64,000 bases of DNA from an uncultured Bacteroidales bacterium. Its GTDB lineage: Bacteria > Bacteroidota > Bacteroidia > Bacteroidales > Bacteroidaceae. The notes below the pieces were generated by a model that was not told where the DNA came from, ran no database searches, and was given only the letters and a program-made list of their open reading frames with translations. The stretch spans positions 1 through 64,000 of the forward strand of contig CADCNQ010000001.1 of assembly GCA_902802815.1 (NCBI GenBank). Reading direction: 5' to 3'. Shown piece by piece: positions 8,471 through 16,823 of the stretch (position 1 is its first letter; each line of letters begins with the position of its first letter). The translations under genes were made by a program, and so were the position numbers.

Positions 8471-10138
8471 ATGGTTTCAATCGCTGTATTGATAATGCTC
8501 TGCTGTATCATGCTGAATACTTCGTGCTCCCGGGAAGCTGTGGTCGCAAAAGCTGAGGAACTTACTACACCCGGCAACCCCTATCTCCCCCTATGGGAAT
8601 ATATCCCCGACGGAGAGCCCTACGTATTCGAAGACCCCGACCAACCCGGCAAGCAGCGCGTATATATCTACGGTTCGCACGACACAAGAAAGACCGAATA
8701 CTGCGGCCACGACCTGGTGGTGTGGTCGGCATCAGTGGATACACTCTACCGCTGGCGCTACGACGGTGTGATACTCGCCGTGGACAGAAACGGGAAGGGA
8801 GAACCCCTTGACGACAAGGGAAGCGCAGATGTACTGTTCGCCCCCGACGTGACACTCGTGACCGACAGCAACGGTGTGAAGACCTACTATCTTTTCCCCA
8901 ACGATCAGGCATGGGGACGCAACTCGCTCATCGCAAAGAGCAACCGCCCCGACGGGCCCTTTGAGGTGTGTAACTGGAACGAGGAGAATCCCAACTGGGC
9001 TAACGGCATCTTCAGCTTCGACCCCGCCGTGTTTGTCGACGACGACGGACACGTGTACGGTTACTGGGGATTCGAGCATTCGTTTGCTGCAGAGATTGAC
9101 CCGGCCACGATGTGCACCGTGCGCCCCGGCACGGAGATAGTGGACGGAATGATATCCGGCTTGAGAGAGCCCGGAGTGTTCCGTTTCTTCGAGGCATCAT
9201 CAATACGTAAGATAAAGGATAAGTATGTGTTTATTTACAGCCGTTTCACCGAGGACGGCGAGTTTGGCCTGCCCACCAGCAACTATACTTTAGCCTACTG
9301 CTACAGCGACCGTCCCCTGGGTCCCTGGACCTATGGCGGCACCATCATCGACGGCCGCGGCCGCGAAATAAACGAGAAGGGCGACACGATAGCATCAGGA
9401 GTGGTCTCCGGCAACACTCACGGCAGCATCTGCGAGATAAACGGACAATGGTATGTTTTCTACCATCGTCAGGCCGGTCTCAATGAGTACGCCCGTCAGG
9501 CTATGGTGGCCCCCATAGAAGTGAACGTAGAGGAAGGCCCCGGCGGCAAGGTGGAGATATCCGAAGGAGAATACAACTCCGAAGGTTTCGCACTCAACGG
9601 ACTCAATCCTCTGGAGCGTCACTCCGCAGGCATCGCCTGTTGGATTACCGGTCCGAAAACGGCAGAACACAACTGGCCCAACAACACCTACTACGGCTCA
9701 TATATAGAGACGACATACGGCACCAGCACCAATTTCGAGGCGCCCTACGACTTGAAGAACAATACCAACCGCGTGGTGAACAACACCGACGGCTCCATCG
9801 TTGGCTACAAGTACTTCAACTTCAGCAACACCGAAGGCTACACCAAAGGCAACAGTCTATTCCAAGGCAATGATGCAAAACTGCGGCTGAAGCTCATACC
9901 ACTCGGTGTGGACGGCACCATTGAAATCTGGGCTGACCGACCCTGGGCTTCGCAGGGCGGTAAGATGCTGGGCACCATCGACCTGAAAGCCGACATGCCA
10001 CAGAAGTCCACCGAACTGTGCGTCACTCTGCCCGACCTCAGTACGCTGGAGTACAAACGCGCTATTTTCTTTGTATTCAAGTCGGACACCAAGGAGAAAT
10101 CCCTCTGCACACTGGAGGATTTCGTCTTTGAACACTAG
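8471..10138 (+). CDS. GH43 lipoprotein with C-terminal beta-sandwich domain (arabinofuranosidase/xylosidase)
   Basis: This 555-residue protein has a lipoprotein signal (Cys19 in LNTSCS), so it is membrane-anchored and periplasmic or surface-exposed. The five-bladed GH43 propeller spans about 35-345. The catalytic residues appear to be Asp55 (FEDPDQ, base), Asp184 (SFDPAVF, pKa modulator) and Glu241 (FFEASS, acid). Residues 365-555 form a CBM6-like beta-sandwich rich in Asn, Tyr and Gly. It would remove arabinose or xylose from arabinoxylan fragments; exact specificity is not decidable from sequence alone. It is probably cotranscribed with the DUF2271 gene. A hairpin at 10159-10185, inside the convergent esterase gene, may end its transcript. 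Confidence 0.88.
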   Translation: MVSIAVLIMLCCIMLNTSCSREAVVAKAEELTTPGNPYLPLWEYIPDGEPYVFEDPDQPGKQRVYIYGSHDTRKTEYCGHDLVVWSASVDTLYRWRYDGVILAVDRNGKGEPLDDKGSADVLFAPDVTLVTDSNGVKTYYLFPNDQAWGRNSLIAKSNRPDGPFEVCNWNEENPNWANGIFSFDPAVFVDDDGHVYGYWGFEHSFAAEIDPATMCTVRPGTEIVDGMISGLREPGVFRFFEASSIRKIKDKYVFIYSRFTEDGEFGLPTSNYTLAYCYSDRPLGPWTYGGTIIDGRGREINEKGDTIASGVVSGNTHGSICEINGQWYVFYHRQAGLNEYARQAMVAPIEVNVEEGPGGKVEISEGEYNSEGFALNGLNPLERHSAGIACWITGPKTAEHNWPNNTYYGSYIETTYGTSTNFEAPYDLKNNTNRVVNNTDGSIVGYKYFNFSNTEGYTKGNSLFQGNDAKLRLKLIPLGVDGTIEIWADRPWASQGGKMLGTIDLKADMPQKSTELCVTLPDLSTLEYKRAIFFVFKSDTKEKSLCTLEDFVFEH

Positions 10139-10144
10139 ACCATC

Positions 10145-12085
10145 CTACAGATTCCTCTGGAACGGGCTCATGGGGAGCCCGTTCCTTCCATATACGTTGG
10201 CACGGATGGGATTGTTTTTCCAGGCGTACCGTATGGAGACGGGACTCGCGACGGGCGAGGTAATCACAATGCGGCTGCCGCAGCCCTCCGCCTTGGCATT
10301 GACATAGAGGCCGTCGCTGCCAGCCACCTCAAACTCATAAAGCTCACCGTCGTGAAGCAGCGGCTGAGACAGCGTGCACACCACCGTCCCATTCTCAAGC
10401 GAAGCCGACACCACTTCCGGTGACAACAGTGTGCGCGGATTCCACAGCAGACGCTCAAGAGCCAAAGCAACGCGTCCCGCCACTTCTTTTTTACGCAGAG
10501 GATGAATATCCACAGTTTCACCGAGGTCTATGGTCACAGTCAGTTCCGCCCGGGCGTCCCCGGCAGCCACTTCACGCTGCGCCTCGCGCACCACAGACCA
10601 ACCCGTGTGCTGGGGTTTGTCGGAGGGCTCCATATAGTTGGCAAGCTGAATGATGACAAACGGAAGCTGCGGACGCCCGAAAGCCTGGCGCCAGTTGGAC
10701 ATGAGCAGGCGCAGCATAGCAGCATATTCGCGAGCCTGCGTCATATCACCGGCGTTGGACTCGCCCTGATACCACAACACACCGGCCAGCGCGTAGGGAG
10801 CCATCGGACTTATCATGCCGTTGAAGAGTACGGAAGGCAGATTCTGCAAAGTGATGCCACCGCCCGGACAGCGAGGCATCTCCATTCCCGTGCACAGTTT
10901 CCAGCGCTGCCCGAGAGGCTGGACATCGTCCTTGCCGAACACCAGACGGTAGGGCTTCTCTTTCACAAAATAAGGTATGCCGCTCTTATTGACAAAACGC
11001 ACGGCTATGACGTTGTCTCCTTCGCGCAACACACCCTCCGGCACCTGATAGCGGCGCGGGGGATACTGATAGCCCGTTGTGCCCACCTGGACACCGTTAA
11101 TGTAGGTAATGTCACTGTCGTAAAGCGTACCGAGAAGCAACTGTGCCGCCTTGCCCGCGTGCTCCTTGCTGATGCTGATGTGCTGACGCAGCCACAAACT
11201 GCCTATCCACTCGCGACGACCGGACAGCGGCGAGGGCGAGGCTGTAAGATTATATTGATCCACTTCCGTCCATCGGGAATCGTCGAAATCCGGACGGGTG
11301 TACTCCCCCACTCCGGGATCACCGGCATCGAGCATCCCGCGCCAGCTCTGCTCGGAAAGCGAGGCGGCACGCTGCCGGGCCTGCACCATTCCGTCGTCCT
11401 GACAGAGCTGCGTCTGACGATAGAGCACGGGATAGTGCCTGGCTATGGTGTCGGAGGCTATCCACGCCTCAACGGGCGTACCGCCCCATGCGCTCTCTAT
11501 GATGCCCTGGGCCACACCCGTCCTGCGCTGCAACAGTTTGCCCAGAAAATAACCGATAGCGGAGAAACGCCAGGCATTTCCACGGTTGAGACGCTGCCAT
11601 GCAGCGGGGCGCAAGTCGGAGGAAGGCCCGTGGGTGTCAGTCTGATACTGCACATGAAACAGGCGCACCATATCGTTGCTGTCGTTGAGTTCGTCAGGAT
11701 ATTGCGGCGACACGCGTTCGAGGGTGGTCTCCATGTTCGACTGTCCGGAACAGAGCCACACGTCTCCTATCCACACATCATCCAGTGTCAGTTGAGAACC
11801 GGGAGTTGAGAGTTGAGAGTTTACCGTAAGGACATACGGCCCTCCGGCCTTCATGGCAGGAATGTCCACACGCCAATGTCCGCCGGCATCGGCTGTCGCG
11901 GTGCACTTTTTCCTGTTCAGGCTCACTGTAACTGTTTCCCCCGGAGCGGCCTGTCCCCAAACAGGGATGTCGGTGCCTCTCTGCAGCACCATGCCGGACT
12001 GGAATATCTGCGGAAGACGAATTTCGGCGCTGCACACGGCCACACCGAGCGTCAACGTCCATAGTATTGTAATCATTTTTCTCAT
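10145..12085 (-). CDS. Sialate O-acetylesterase-like SGNH esterase (CE20-type acetylesterase)
   Basis: This secreted protein of about 646 residues has a signal peptide from the ATG at 12085 (MRKMITILW to CSAE), a beta-sandwich region, and an SGNH-type esterase whose nucleophile is the serine of CSGQSNM. The Asp-His partner lies in DIHPLRKKE near residue 535. Family members remove acetyl groups from sialic acid or from xylan and xyloglucan; the xylan context favours hemicellulose deacetylation. The central region (about 205-385) contains an inserted jelly-roll, as in CE20 proteins. An upstream ATG at 12124 lies before the promoter (12093-12100) and cannot be used. In-frame repeat DNA at 11786-11821 adds NSQLSTPGSQLT just before the catalytic domain. 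Confidence 0.87.
   Translation of the reverse strand: MRKMITILWTLTLGVAVCSAEIRLPQIFQSGMVLQRGTDIPVWGQAAPGETVTVSLNRKKCTATADAGGHWRVDIPAMKAGGPYVLTVNSQLSTPGSQLTLDDVWIGDVWLCSGQSNMETTLERVSPQYPDELNDSNDMVRLFHVQYQTDTHGPSSDLRPAAWQRLNRGNAWRFSAIGYFLGKLLQRRTGVAQGIIESAWGGTPVEAWIASDTIARHYPVLYRQTQLCQDDGMVQARQRAASLSEQSWRGMLDAGDPGVGEYTRPDFDDSRWTEVDQYNLTASPSPLSGRREWIGSLWLRQHISISKEHAGKAAQLLLGTLYDSDITYINGVQVGTTGYQYPPRRYQVPEGVLREGDNVIAVRFVNKSGIPYFVKEKPYRLVFGKDDVQPLGQRWKLCTGMEMPRCPGGGITLQNLPSVLFNGMISPMAPYALAGVLWYQGESNAGDMTQAREYAAMLRLLMSNWRQAFGRPQLPFVIIQLANYMEPSDKPQHTGWSVVREAQREVAAGDARAELTVTIDLGETVDIHPLRKKEVAGRVALALERLLWNPRTLLSPEVVSASLENGTVVCTLSQPLLHDGELYEFEVAGSDGLYVNAKAEGCGSRIVITSPVASPVSIRYAWKNNPIRANVYGRNGLPMSPFQRNL
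10159..10185 (+). terminator. Perfect 11-bp hairpin inside the 3' end of the esterase gene
   Basis: GGAACGGGCTC and its exact complement are separated by a 5-base loop, 20 bases after the GH43 stop. The hairpin overlaps the last codons of the convergent esterase. Only a weak pyrimidine run (TTCCTTCC) follows, so termination is plausible but not certain. Confidence 0.5.
11786..11821. repeat. Degenerate GTTGAGA repeat inserted in frame in esterase gene
   Basis: The plus strand shows CAGTTGAGA, GGGAGTTGAGA and GTTGAGAGTT in close succession. On the coding strand this reads in frame as NSQLSTPGSQLT, between the beta-sandwich (GPYVLTV) and the catalytic block (LDDVWIGD). Confidence 0.65.
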
Positions 12086-12092
12086 GGCACCG

Positions 12093-12100
12093 CAAAAATA
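12093..12100 (-). promoter_or_regulatory. Bacteroidota -7 element for the esterase gene
   Basis: TATTTTTG on the minus strand, only 8 bases before the ATG at 12085. The transcript would be almost leaderless, or would use the ATG at 12076. Confidence 0.6.
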
Positions 12101-12155
12101 CACATTTTTCTTTTCATAAAGCATAAGACAAGAGATAAAAGTCGAAAAAAATTAT

Positions 12156-12163
12156 TAACTTTG
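12156..12163 (+). promoter_or_regulatory. Bacteroidota -7 element for the GPH symporter operon
   Basis: TAACTTTG, 27 bases before the ATG at 12190. It is divergent from the esterase promoter, with 55 bases between the two -7 elements. Confidence 0.7.
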
Positions 12164-12189
12164 CGAGGAATTTAATACCATAAACAGTT

Positions 12190-13590
12190 ATGTCAACAGT
12201 TTCTACAGACCAAAACTCAAAAGGATTCTATAAACTATCGTGGCTCCAGCGTATCGGTTTCGGCTCAGGCGACCTGGCACAGAATCTTATCTTCCAGACA
12301 ACATGTATGTACCTGCTGTTTTTCTACACCGACATCTACGGCCTCGACGCAGTGGACGTATCGGTGATGTTTACAGTGGGCAATGTGGCCAACGTCATCT
12401 GGGACCCCATCGTGGGCGCCCTGATTGACAAGCATTCGCCGCGTCTGGGCAAGTATCGCAGCTATCTTGTGTTTGTGGGCATACCGCTCACCGGCTTTGC
12501 CATTCTGTGTTTTTGGAACGGTTTTGCCCCGTCGCTGCTCTACGCCTACGTCACCTACATAGCGATGACGCTGCTCTACACCTTTATTAACGTGCCTTAC
12601 GGAGCGCTGAACTCGTCGCTCACCCGCGACACCGACGAGATAACCATCCTTACCTCCGTGCGTATGTTCATGGCCAACTGCGGCGGTCTGGCCGTAGGTT
12701 CGGGCCTGCCCCTGCTTATCGCCCACTTCACCAACGAGCAGCACGAGGGTCTGCCCAAGGACCCCACGGCATGGTTCACCACAATGAGCATCTACGCACT
12801 GGTGGGGCTGGCCCTGCTCTTCTTCTGCTTCACCCAGTGCAAGGAGCGTGTGGTGATGGACGAGAGCGAGGCTGCCAACGTGAAGATAAGCGACCTGTGG
12901 ATGGAGTTTTTCCACAACCGTCCCCTGCGCGTCATCGCCTTCTTCTTCATCACAGCCTTCGCCATGATGTCTATCGGCAACGCCGCCGGTGCCTATTTCA
13001 TCAACAGCAATATGCACGGTTCGCCCGACCAACTCTCCATATTCATGGGACTGGGTTCGGCTCCCTCGTTCATCTTCATGCCTCTGGTGCCGATGATTAA
13101 AAGGATGGTGGGCAAGAAGAACATGTTCTACATCTTCCTGAGCATTGCCATTCTGGGTATGGCCTTCCTCTACTGCGTGGCCAAGATGGACAACCCCAGC
13201 ATGAATCTCGTCTATATCGCTCAGTTTGTCAAATCGACGGGTGTCATCGTGTCCACGGGATACATGTGGGCTCTGGTGCCCGAGGTTATCTCTTACGGAG
13301 AATACGTCAGCGGCAAGCGCATCGCTGGCATTGTGAACGCCCTCACCGGTATCTTCTTCAAGGCCGGCATGACACTGGGCAGCGTGGTGGCTCCTGCCAT
13401 CCTGGCCTATGTAGCCTACAACCCCAAGAGCGTCACTCAGACCCCTCTGGCCCAGGAAGGCATCCTGTGGCTTGTCTGCGTCATCCCCGCCGCCCTTCTG
13501 CTCCTGGCCATGTTCACCATCTCGAAGTATGAACTGACCGACGAGAAAATCGACCGGATAAACAAGGAAATCGAAGAAAGAATGAAATAA
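12190..13590 (+). CDS. GPH-family sugar symporter (xyloside/oligosaccharide cation symporter)
   Basis: This 466-residue inner-membrane protein has about 12 helices and the glycoside-pentoside-hexuronide:cation symporter pattern. The N-terminal segment GFGSGDLAQNLIFQT, the motif DPIVGALIDKHSPRLGKYRSYL between helices 2 and 3, and YGEYVSGKRIAGIVNAL near helix 10 are all typical of MelB/XynP-like proteins. It probably imports xylo- or aldouronic oligosaccharides from the periplasm with Na+ or H+. It lies upstream of the cytoplasmic GH43 and the GH67 alpha-glucuronidase on the same strand. The stop is followed by about 130 bases of repeat-rich DNA before the GH43 start. The substrate is inferred from context. 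Confidence 0.93.
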   Translation: MSTVSTDQNSKGFYKLSWLQRIGFGSGDLAQNLIFQTTCMYLLFFYTDIYGLDAVDVSVMFTVGNVANVIWDPIVGALIDKHSPRLGKYRSYLVFVGIPLTGFAILCFWNGFAPSLLYAYVTYIAMTLLYTFINVPYGALNSSLTRDTDEITILTSVRMFMANCGGLAVGSGLPLLIAHFTNEQHEGLPKDPTAWFTTMSIYALVGLALLFFCFTQCKERVVMDESEAANVKISDLWMEFFHNRPLRVIAFFFITAFAMMSIGNAAGAYFINSNMHGSPDQLSIFMGLGSAPSFIFMPLVPMIKRMVGKKNMFYIFLSIAILGMAFLYCVAKMDNPSMNLVYIAQFVKSTGVIVSTGYMWALVPEVISYGEYVSGKRIAGIVNALTGIFFKAGMTLGSVVAPAILAYVAYNPKSVTQTPLAQEGILWLVCVIPAALLLLAMFTISKYELTDEKIDRINKEIEERMK

Positions 13591-13724
13591 CCAATAACCA
13601 TTCGAACAAGCCGAACGCAGAAAAGCTTGCTTATTATGCTGAGGCGCGGAGAATGTCTGCGGCGAACAGCCGCGAACCAATAACCATTAACCATTAACCA
13701 ATAACCAATAACCCTTAACCAAAA
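13591..13724 (+). repeat. Intergenic TAACCATTAACCA-type tandem repeats
   Basis: CAATAACCATT occurs near 13591 and again near 13676. The stretch 13675-13720 is a run of AATAACC/ATTAACC words ending 5 bases before the GH43 ATG. The segment between holds CGAAC/GCCG-rich words. No promoter is seen, so the downstream genes probably depend on the symporter promoter. Confidence 0.7.
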
Positions 13725-14756
13725 ATGAAGCCCCGCTATCTATTCCCCAATGACTATATGGCAGATCCCGCTGCCCACGTGTTCAACGGCAAACTGTATA
13801 TCTACCCATCCCACGACCGCGAGTGTGACAACGTGTTCGACGACGACGGCGGACACTTCCAGATGCGCGACTACCACGTGCTGTCGTTTGACGACATCGA
13901 GAACGGTGCCGTGACCGACCACGGTGTGATTCTCGACCAGGACCAGGTGGCATGGGTGGAGAGCCAGCTGTGGGACAGCGATGTGGTGGAGAAGGACGGC
14001 AGATACTACCTCGTGTTCTCCGCCAAGGACTACAACGGCGAGTTCCACCTCGGCGTGGCGGTTGCCGAGCGTCCCGAGGGACCGTTCAGGGCCCAGGAGC
14101 ACCCGATTCGCGGTGCATACAGCATCGACCCCTGCGTGTTCAAGGACGACGACGGTGAGATATACTGCTACTACGGCGGACTGTGGGGCGGACAGTTGCA
14201 GTGGCACGTGCCTCTGAGTGTGCAGCCTCTCAAGCAGAGCGACAAGGATGCGGCTCCTGCGGGCCACGTCGATATAGGCCACGCCCCCGACAAGAAGACC
14301 GAGCTGTGGGCTCCCTGCGACGCTCCGGCGCTGACGAGCTATGTGGCCAGGATGTCGGGCGACGTGATGCAGTTTACCGAGGCTCCGCGTCCGGTGGTCA
14401 TCCTTGACGGGAACGGACGACCCCTGCGCGCCGACGACCCCCACCGCTTCTTCGAGGCCAGCTGGATGCACAAGCGCGGCGGAAAGTACTACTTCTCCTA
14501 CTCCACCGGCGACAGCCATCTCCTGTGCTATGCCACGGGCGACAACCCCTACGGCCCCTTCACGTATCAGGGCGTGGTGCTCGAACCCGTCGTGGGCTGG
14601 ACCACCCACCACTGCATCGTCGAGTTCAAGGGCCAGTGGTATCTGCTGTATCACGACTGCGTGCCTTCCGGCGGTGTCACCCACCTCCGCTCGCTGAAGG
14701 TGCAGCAACTCTTCTACAACGAGGACGGAACCATCAAGACTGTCGTCAATGAATAG
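13725..14756 (+). CDS. Cytoplasmic GH43 beta-xylosidase/arabinofuranosidase
   Basis: This 343-residue protein has no signal peptide, so it should act in the cytoplasm on imported oligosaccharides. It is a single GH43 propeller with catalytic Asp14 (YMADPAAHV), Asp135 (YSIDPCVF) and Glu244 (RFFEASW). The length and the opening MKPRYLFPNDYMADP match short GH43 xylosidase/exo-xylanase proteins from Prevotella xylan clusters. Its stop overlaps the GH67 start by 8 bases, which indicates translational coupling, and the symporter lies just upstream. Together they would import and hydrolyse xylo-oligomers. Xylosidase versus arabinofuranosidase activity is not certain. Confidence 0.9.
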   Translation: MKPRYLFPNDYMADPAAHVFNGKLYIYPSHDRECDNVFDDDGGHFQMRDYHVLSFDDIENGAVTDHGVILDQDQVAWVESQLWDSDVVEKDGRYYLVFSAKDYNGEFHLGVAVAERPEGPFRAQEHPIRGAYSIDPCVFKDDDGEIYCYYGGLWGGQLQWHVPLSVQPLKQSDKDAAPAGHVDIGHAPDKKTELWAPCDAPALTSYVARMSGDVMQFTEAPRPVVILDGNGRPLRADDPHRFFEASWMHKRGGKYYFSYSTGDSHLLCYATGDNPYGPFTYQGVVLEPVVGWTTHHCIVEFKGQWYLLYHDCVPSGGVTHLRSLKVQQLFYNEDGTIKTVVNE

Positions 14757-16536
14757 CCTGAAGACAGCCGTCACAGTGATGCTCCTCTGCCTGTGCTCTG
14801 CGGCCCGGCCCGAGGACGGCAGCCGTCTGTGGCTGCGCGGCGAGATGCCCGCTGACATCATTCTGCGCATCGACTCCACGATGCCCGACGACGACGGTTA
14901 CCGCATCAGCGGCCGCACCGTCACGGCCCGCACCGAGAGGGGTCTGCTCTACGGACGCTACGCCCTGCTGCGCGGCGAACAGGGAGAGTCGCACCCCTTC
15001 TACCGTCTGCGCATCCTCAACCACTGGGACAACCTCGACGGCAGCATCGAGCGCGGATATGCCGGGGCCAGCATCTTCTGGGAGAAATCGTCCGTCGACA
15101 CCCAGCTCATCCGGCGCTACGGCGAGGCCTGTGCCTCCGTCGGCATCAACGGCACGGTGCTCAACAACGTGAACGCCTCGCCGAAGATGCTTACGCGTAA
15201 ATATATCAAGAAGGTGAAGGACATCGCCGACATCCTGCGTCCGTGGGGCATCAGGGTGTATCTCTCCGTGAATTTCGGTACGCCGAAAGCTTTGGGCGAA
15301 CTACGGACGGCCGACCCGCTCGACCCGCAGGTGCGCCTCTGGTGGCAGAAGAAGGCTGAGGAGATATACGCCGCCATCCCCGACTTCGGCGGTTTTCTCG
15401 TGAAGGCCAACAGCGAGGGACAGCCCGGCCCGTTCGACTACGGACGCACACACGCCGACGGCGCCAACATGCTGGCCGATGCGCTGAAACCCTACGGCGG
15501 CATCGTGATGTGGCGCTCGTTTGTCTATGGAGCCAAGCATCAGGGAGAGGACCGCGTGAAGCAGGCCGTGTCGGAGTTTGCCGAACTCGACGGGCAGTTT
15601 CGCGACAACGTGATACTGCAGTCGAAAAACGGCCCCCTGGACTTCCAGCCGCGCGAACCCTACGCCCCCGTCTTCGACCACATGAACCGGACGGCGCAGA
15701 TGGCCGAACTGCAAATCACGCAGGAATATCTTGGGCAGAGCCGGCATCTGGTGTATCTGGCCCCCATGTGGAAGGAGTTCTTCTCCTTTGTCAGTCCCGG
15801 GCGCCTGGTGGGCATCGCCGGTGTGGCGAACATCGGTATGGACACCAACTGGTGCGGCCACCATTTCTCACAGGCCAACTGGTACGCTTTCGGCCGCCTG
15901 GCATGGAATCCGGAGCTCTCGTCGGAGCAGATAGCCAAGGAATGGCTCACGCAGACCTTCGGGAACGACAGTAATTCTCAACTGTCAATTATCAATTCTC
16001 AATTATTGGACGTGATGCTGCGCAGCCGTGAAGCCTGTGTGGACTATATGATGCCTCTCGGACTGCACCACATCTTCAAGTTCGACCACCACATGGGTCC
16101 CGACCCCGGCGGCTACAAGGCCAGCTACCCCATCGAGTGGTGCCCCGTGTACTACCACCGCGCCAACAGGGACAGCATCGGCGTGGACCGCAGCAGCACG
16201 GGTACGGGTGCCACCCTGCAGTATCGCGAGCCCTACCGCTCACTCTACGACAACATCGGGACCTGCCCCGAGAGGTATCTCCTGTGGTTCCACCGCGTGC
16301 CCTGGACGCGCCGTCTCAGCAGCGGGCGCACCGTGTGGGAGGAACTGCAATACCTCTACAACCGCGGTGTCGGGGAGGTGGATTCCTTCGCCGCCGTCTG
16401 GCAGCAGGCAAAGCCCTACATCGACGCCCGGCGCTGGCAGGAGGTGGAGGAGCGCCTAGAGTTCCAGCAAAAGGACGCCCGTCTGTGGCGCGACGTGTGC
16501 CTCGACTATTTCGGTCGCTTCGCCACCCGGGAATAG
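14749..16536 (+). CDS. GH67 alpha-glucuronidase
   Basis: This 595-residue protein matches the GH67 family. The N-terminal non-catalytic domain is short (the family is usually 650-700 residues) and is followed by the TIM barrel with NHWDNLDGSIERGYAG, GINGTVLNNVNA, SVNFGTPKALGEL, GGFLVKANSEGQPGP and NWCGHHFSQANWYAFGRLAW. GH67 enzymes remove 4-O-methyl-glucuronic acid from the non-reducing end of aldouronic acids. The first 20 residues (MNSLKTAVTVMLLCLCSAA) form a signal peptide, so it probably works in the periplasm. It is coupled to the GH43 by an 8-base overlap. Degenerate repeat DNA at 15970-16007 inserts SNSQLSIINSQL in frame near residues 408-420. Confidence 0.93.
   Translation: MNSLKTAVTVMLLCLCSAARPEDGSRLWLRGEMPADIILRIDSTMPDDDGYRISGRTVTARTERGLLYGRYALLRGEQGESHPFYRLRILNHWDNLDGSIERGYAGASIFWEKSSVDTQLIRRYGEACASVGINGTVLNNVNASPKMLTRKYIKKVKDIADILRPWGIRVYLSVNFGTPKALGELRTADPLDPQVRLWWQKKAEEIYAAIPDFGGFLVKANSEGQPGPFDYGRTHADGANMLADALKPYGGIVMWRSFVYGAKHQGEDRVKQAVSEFAELDGQFRDNVILQSKNGPLDFQPREPYAPVFDHMNRTAQMAELQITQEYLGQSRHLVYLAPMWKEFFSFVSPGRLVGIAGVANIGMDTNWCGHHFSQANWYAFGRLAWNPELSSEQIAKEWLTQTFGNDSNSQLSIINSQLLDVMLRSREACVDYMMPLGLHHIFKFDHHMGPDPGGYKASYPIEWCPVYYHRANRDSIGVDRSSTGTGATLQYREPYRSLYDNIGTCPERYLLWFHRVPWTRRLSSGRTVWEELQYLYNRGVGEVDSFAAVWQQAKPYIDARRWQEVEERLEFQQKDARLWRDVCLDYFGRFATRE
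15970..16007. repeat. Degenerate AATTCTCAA/TCAATTATCAA repeat in frame inside GH67
   Basis: The words AATTCTCAA, CTGTCAATTATCAA and TTCTCAATTATT follow each other within the gene and translate as SNSQLSIINSQL. The same words form intergenic repeats at the end of the window (63960-63992), which marks this as repeat DNA rather than ordinary coding sequence. Confidence 0.75.
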
Positions 16537-16579
16537 GGCTTATAACATACGTCACACTTGACGTCGTGGACTTCATGTA

Positions 16580-16703
16580 GTGGGGATGATGGAGTGTTTT
16601 CTATAGAAATATATAAATAAATCCCTTTATCTTTTGCTTTTTATATAGGGCATACAGGGATTTAATTATGTAATAAGTAAGAAAATCACTCCACCATCTC
16701 CAC
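16580..16703. repeat. Nested inverted-repeat element, MITE-like
   Basis: Outer arms at 16580-16601 and 16681-16703 are inverted repeats matching at 20 of 23 aligned positions (core GGAGTG/CACTCC). Inside them, TAAATCCCT (16618-16626) pairs perfectly with AGGGATTTA (16656-16664). The interior is AT-rich and encodes nothing. The size (about 124 bp) and structure fit a miniature inverted-repeat element or a large RNA hairpin. No clear target-site duplication is visible. Confidence 0.5.
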
Positions 16704-16712
16704 CTTTTTCAC

Positions 16713-16800
16713 CACCCTACAGCACGGTCGTTGCGGACTGCGAGTTAGGTCGTTTCTAACTGGCAGTTAGGTCGTTTCGGACTGCGAGTAAAGCGGTGAG
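16713..16800. repeat. 22-bp tandem repeat array, four degenerate units
   Basis: Units run 16713-16734, 16735-16756, 16757-16778 and 16779-16800. AGTTAGGTCGTTTC is perfect in units 2 and 3, and GGACTGCGAG opens units 2 and 4. The first unit matches at 10 of 14 core positions. The units are directly adjacent, with no spacers. Confidence 0.7.
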
Positions 16801-16823
16801 TACGAAAACCCGTACCGATAGGC

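Noticed and set aside
12265-13680. Long open frame opposite the GPH symporter
   Set aside because: It is a shadow of the symporter's codon pattern: His/Gln-rich, with no domain or start signal.
13740-14879. Long open frame opposite the cytoplasmic GH43
   Set aside because: Same reason: a Val/His-rich shadow frame with no recognisable domain.
16580-16703. Insertion sequence
   Set aside because: No transposase frame and no target-site duplication are visible; only the inverted repeats are supported.
16713-16800. CRISPR array
   Set aside because: The units are directly adjacent with no unique spacers, and no cas genes are present.
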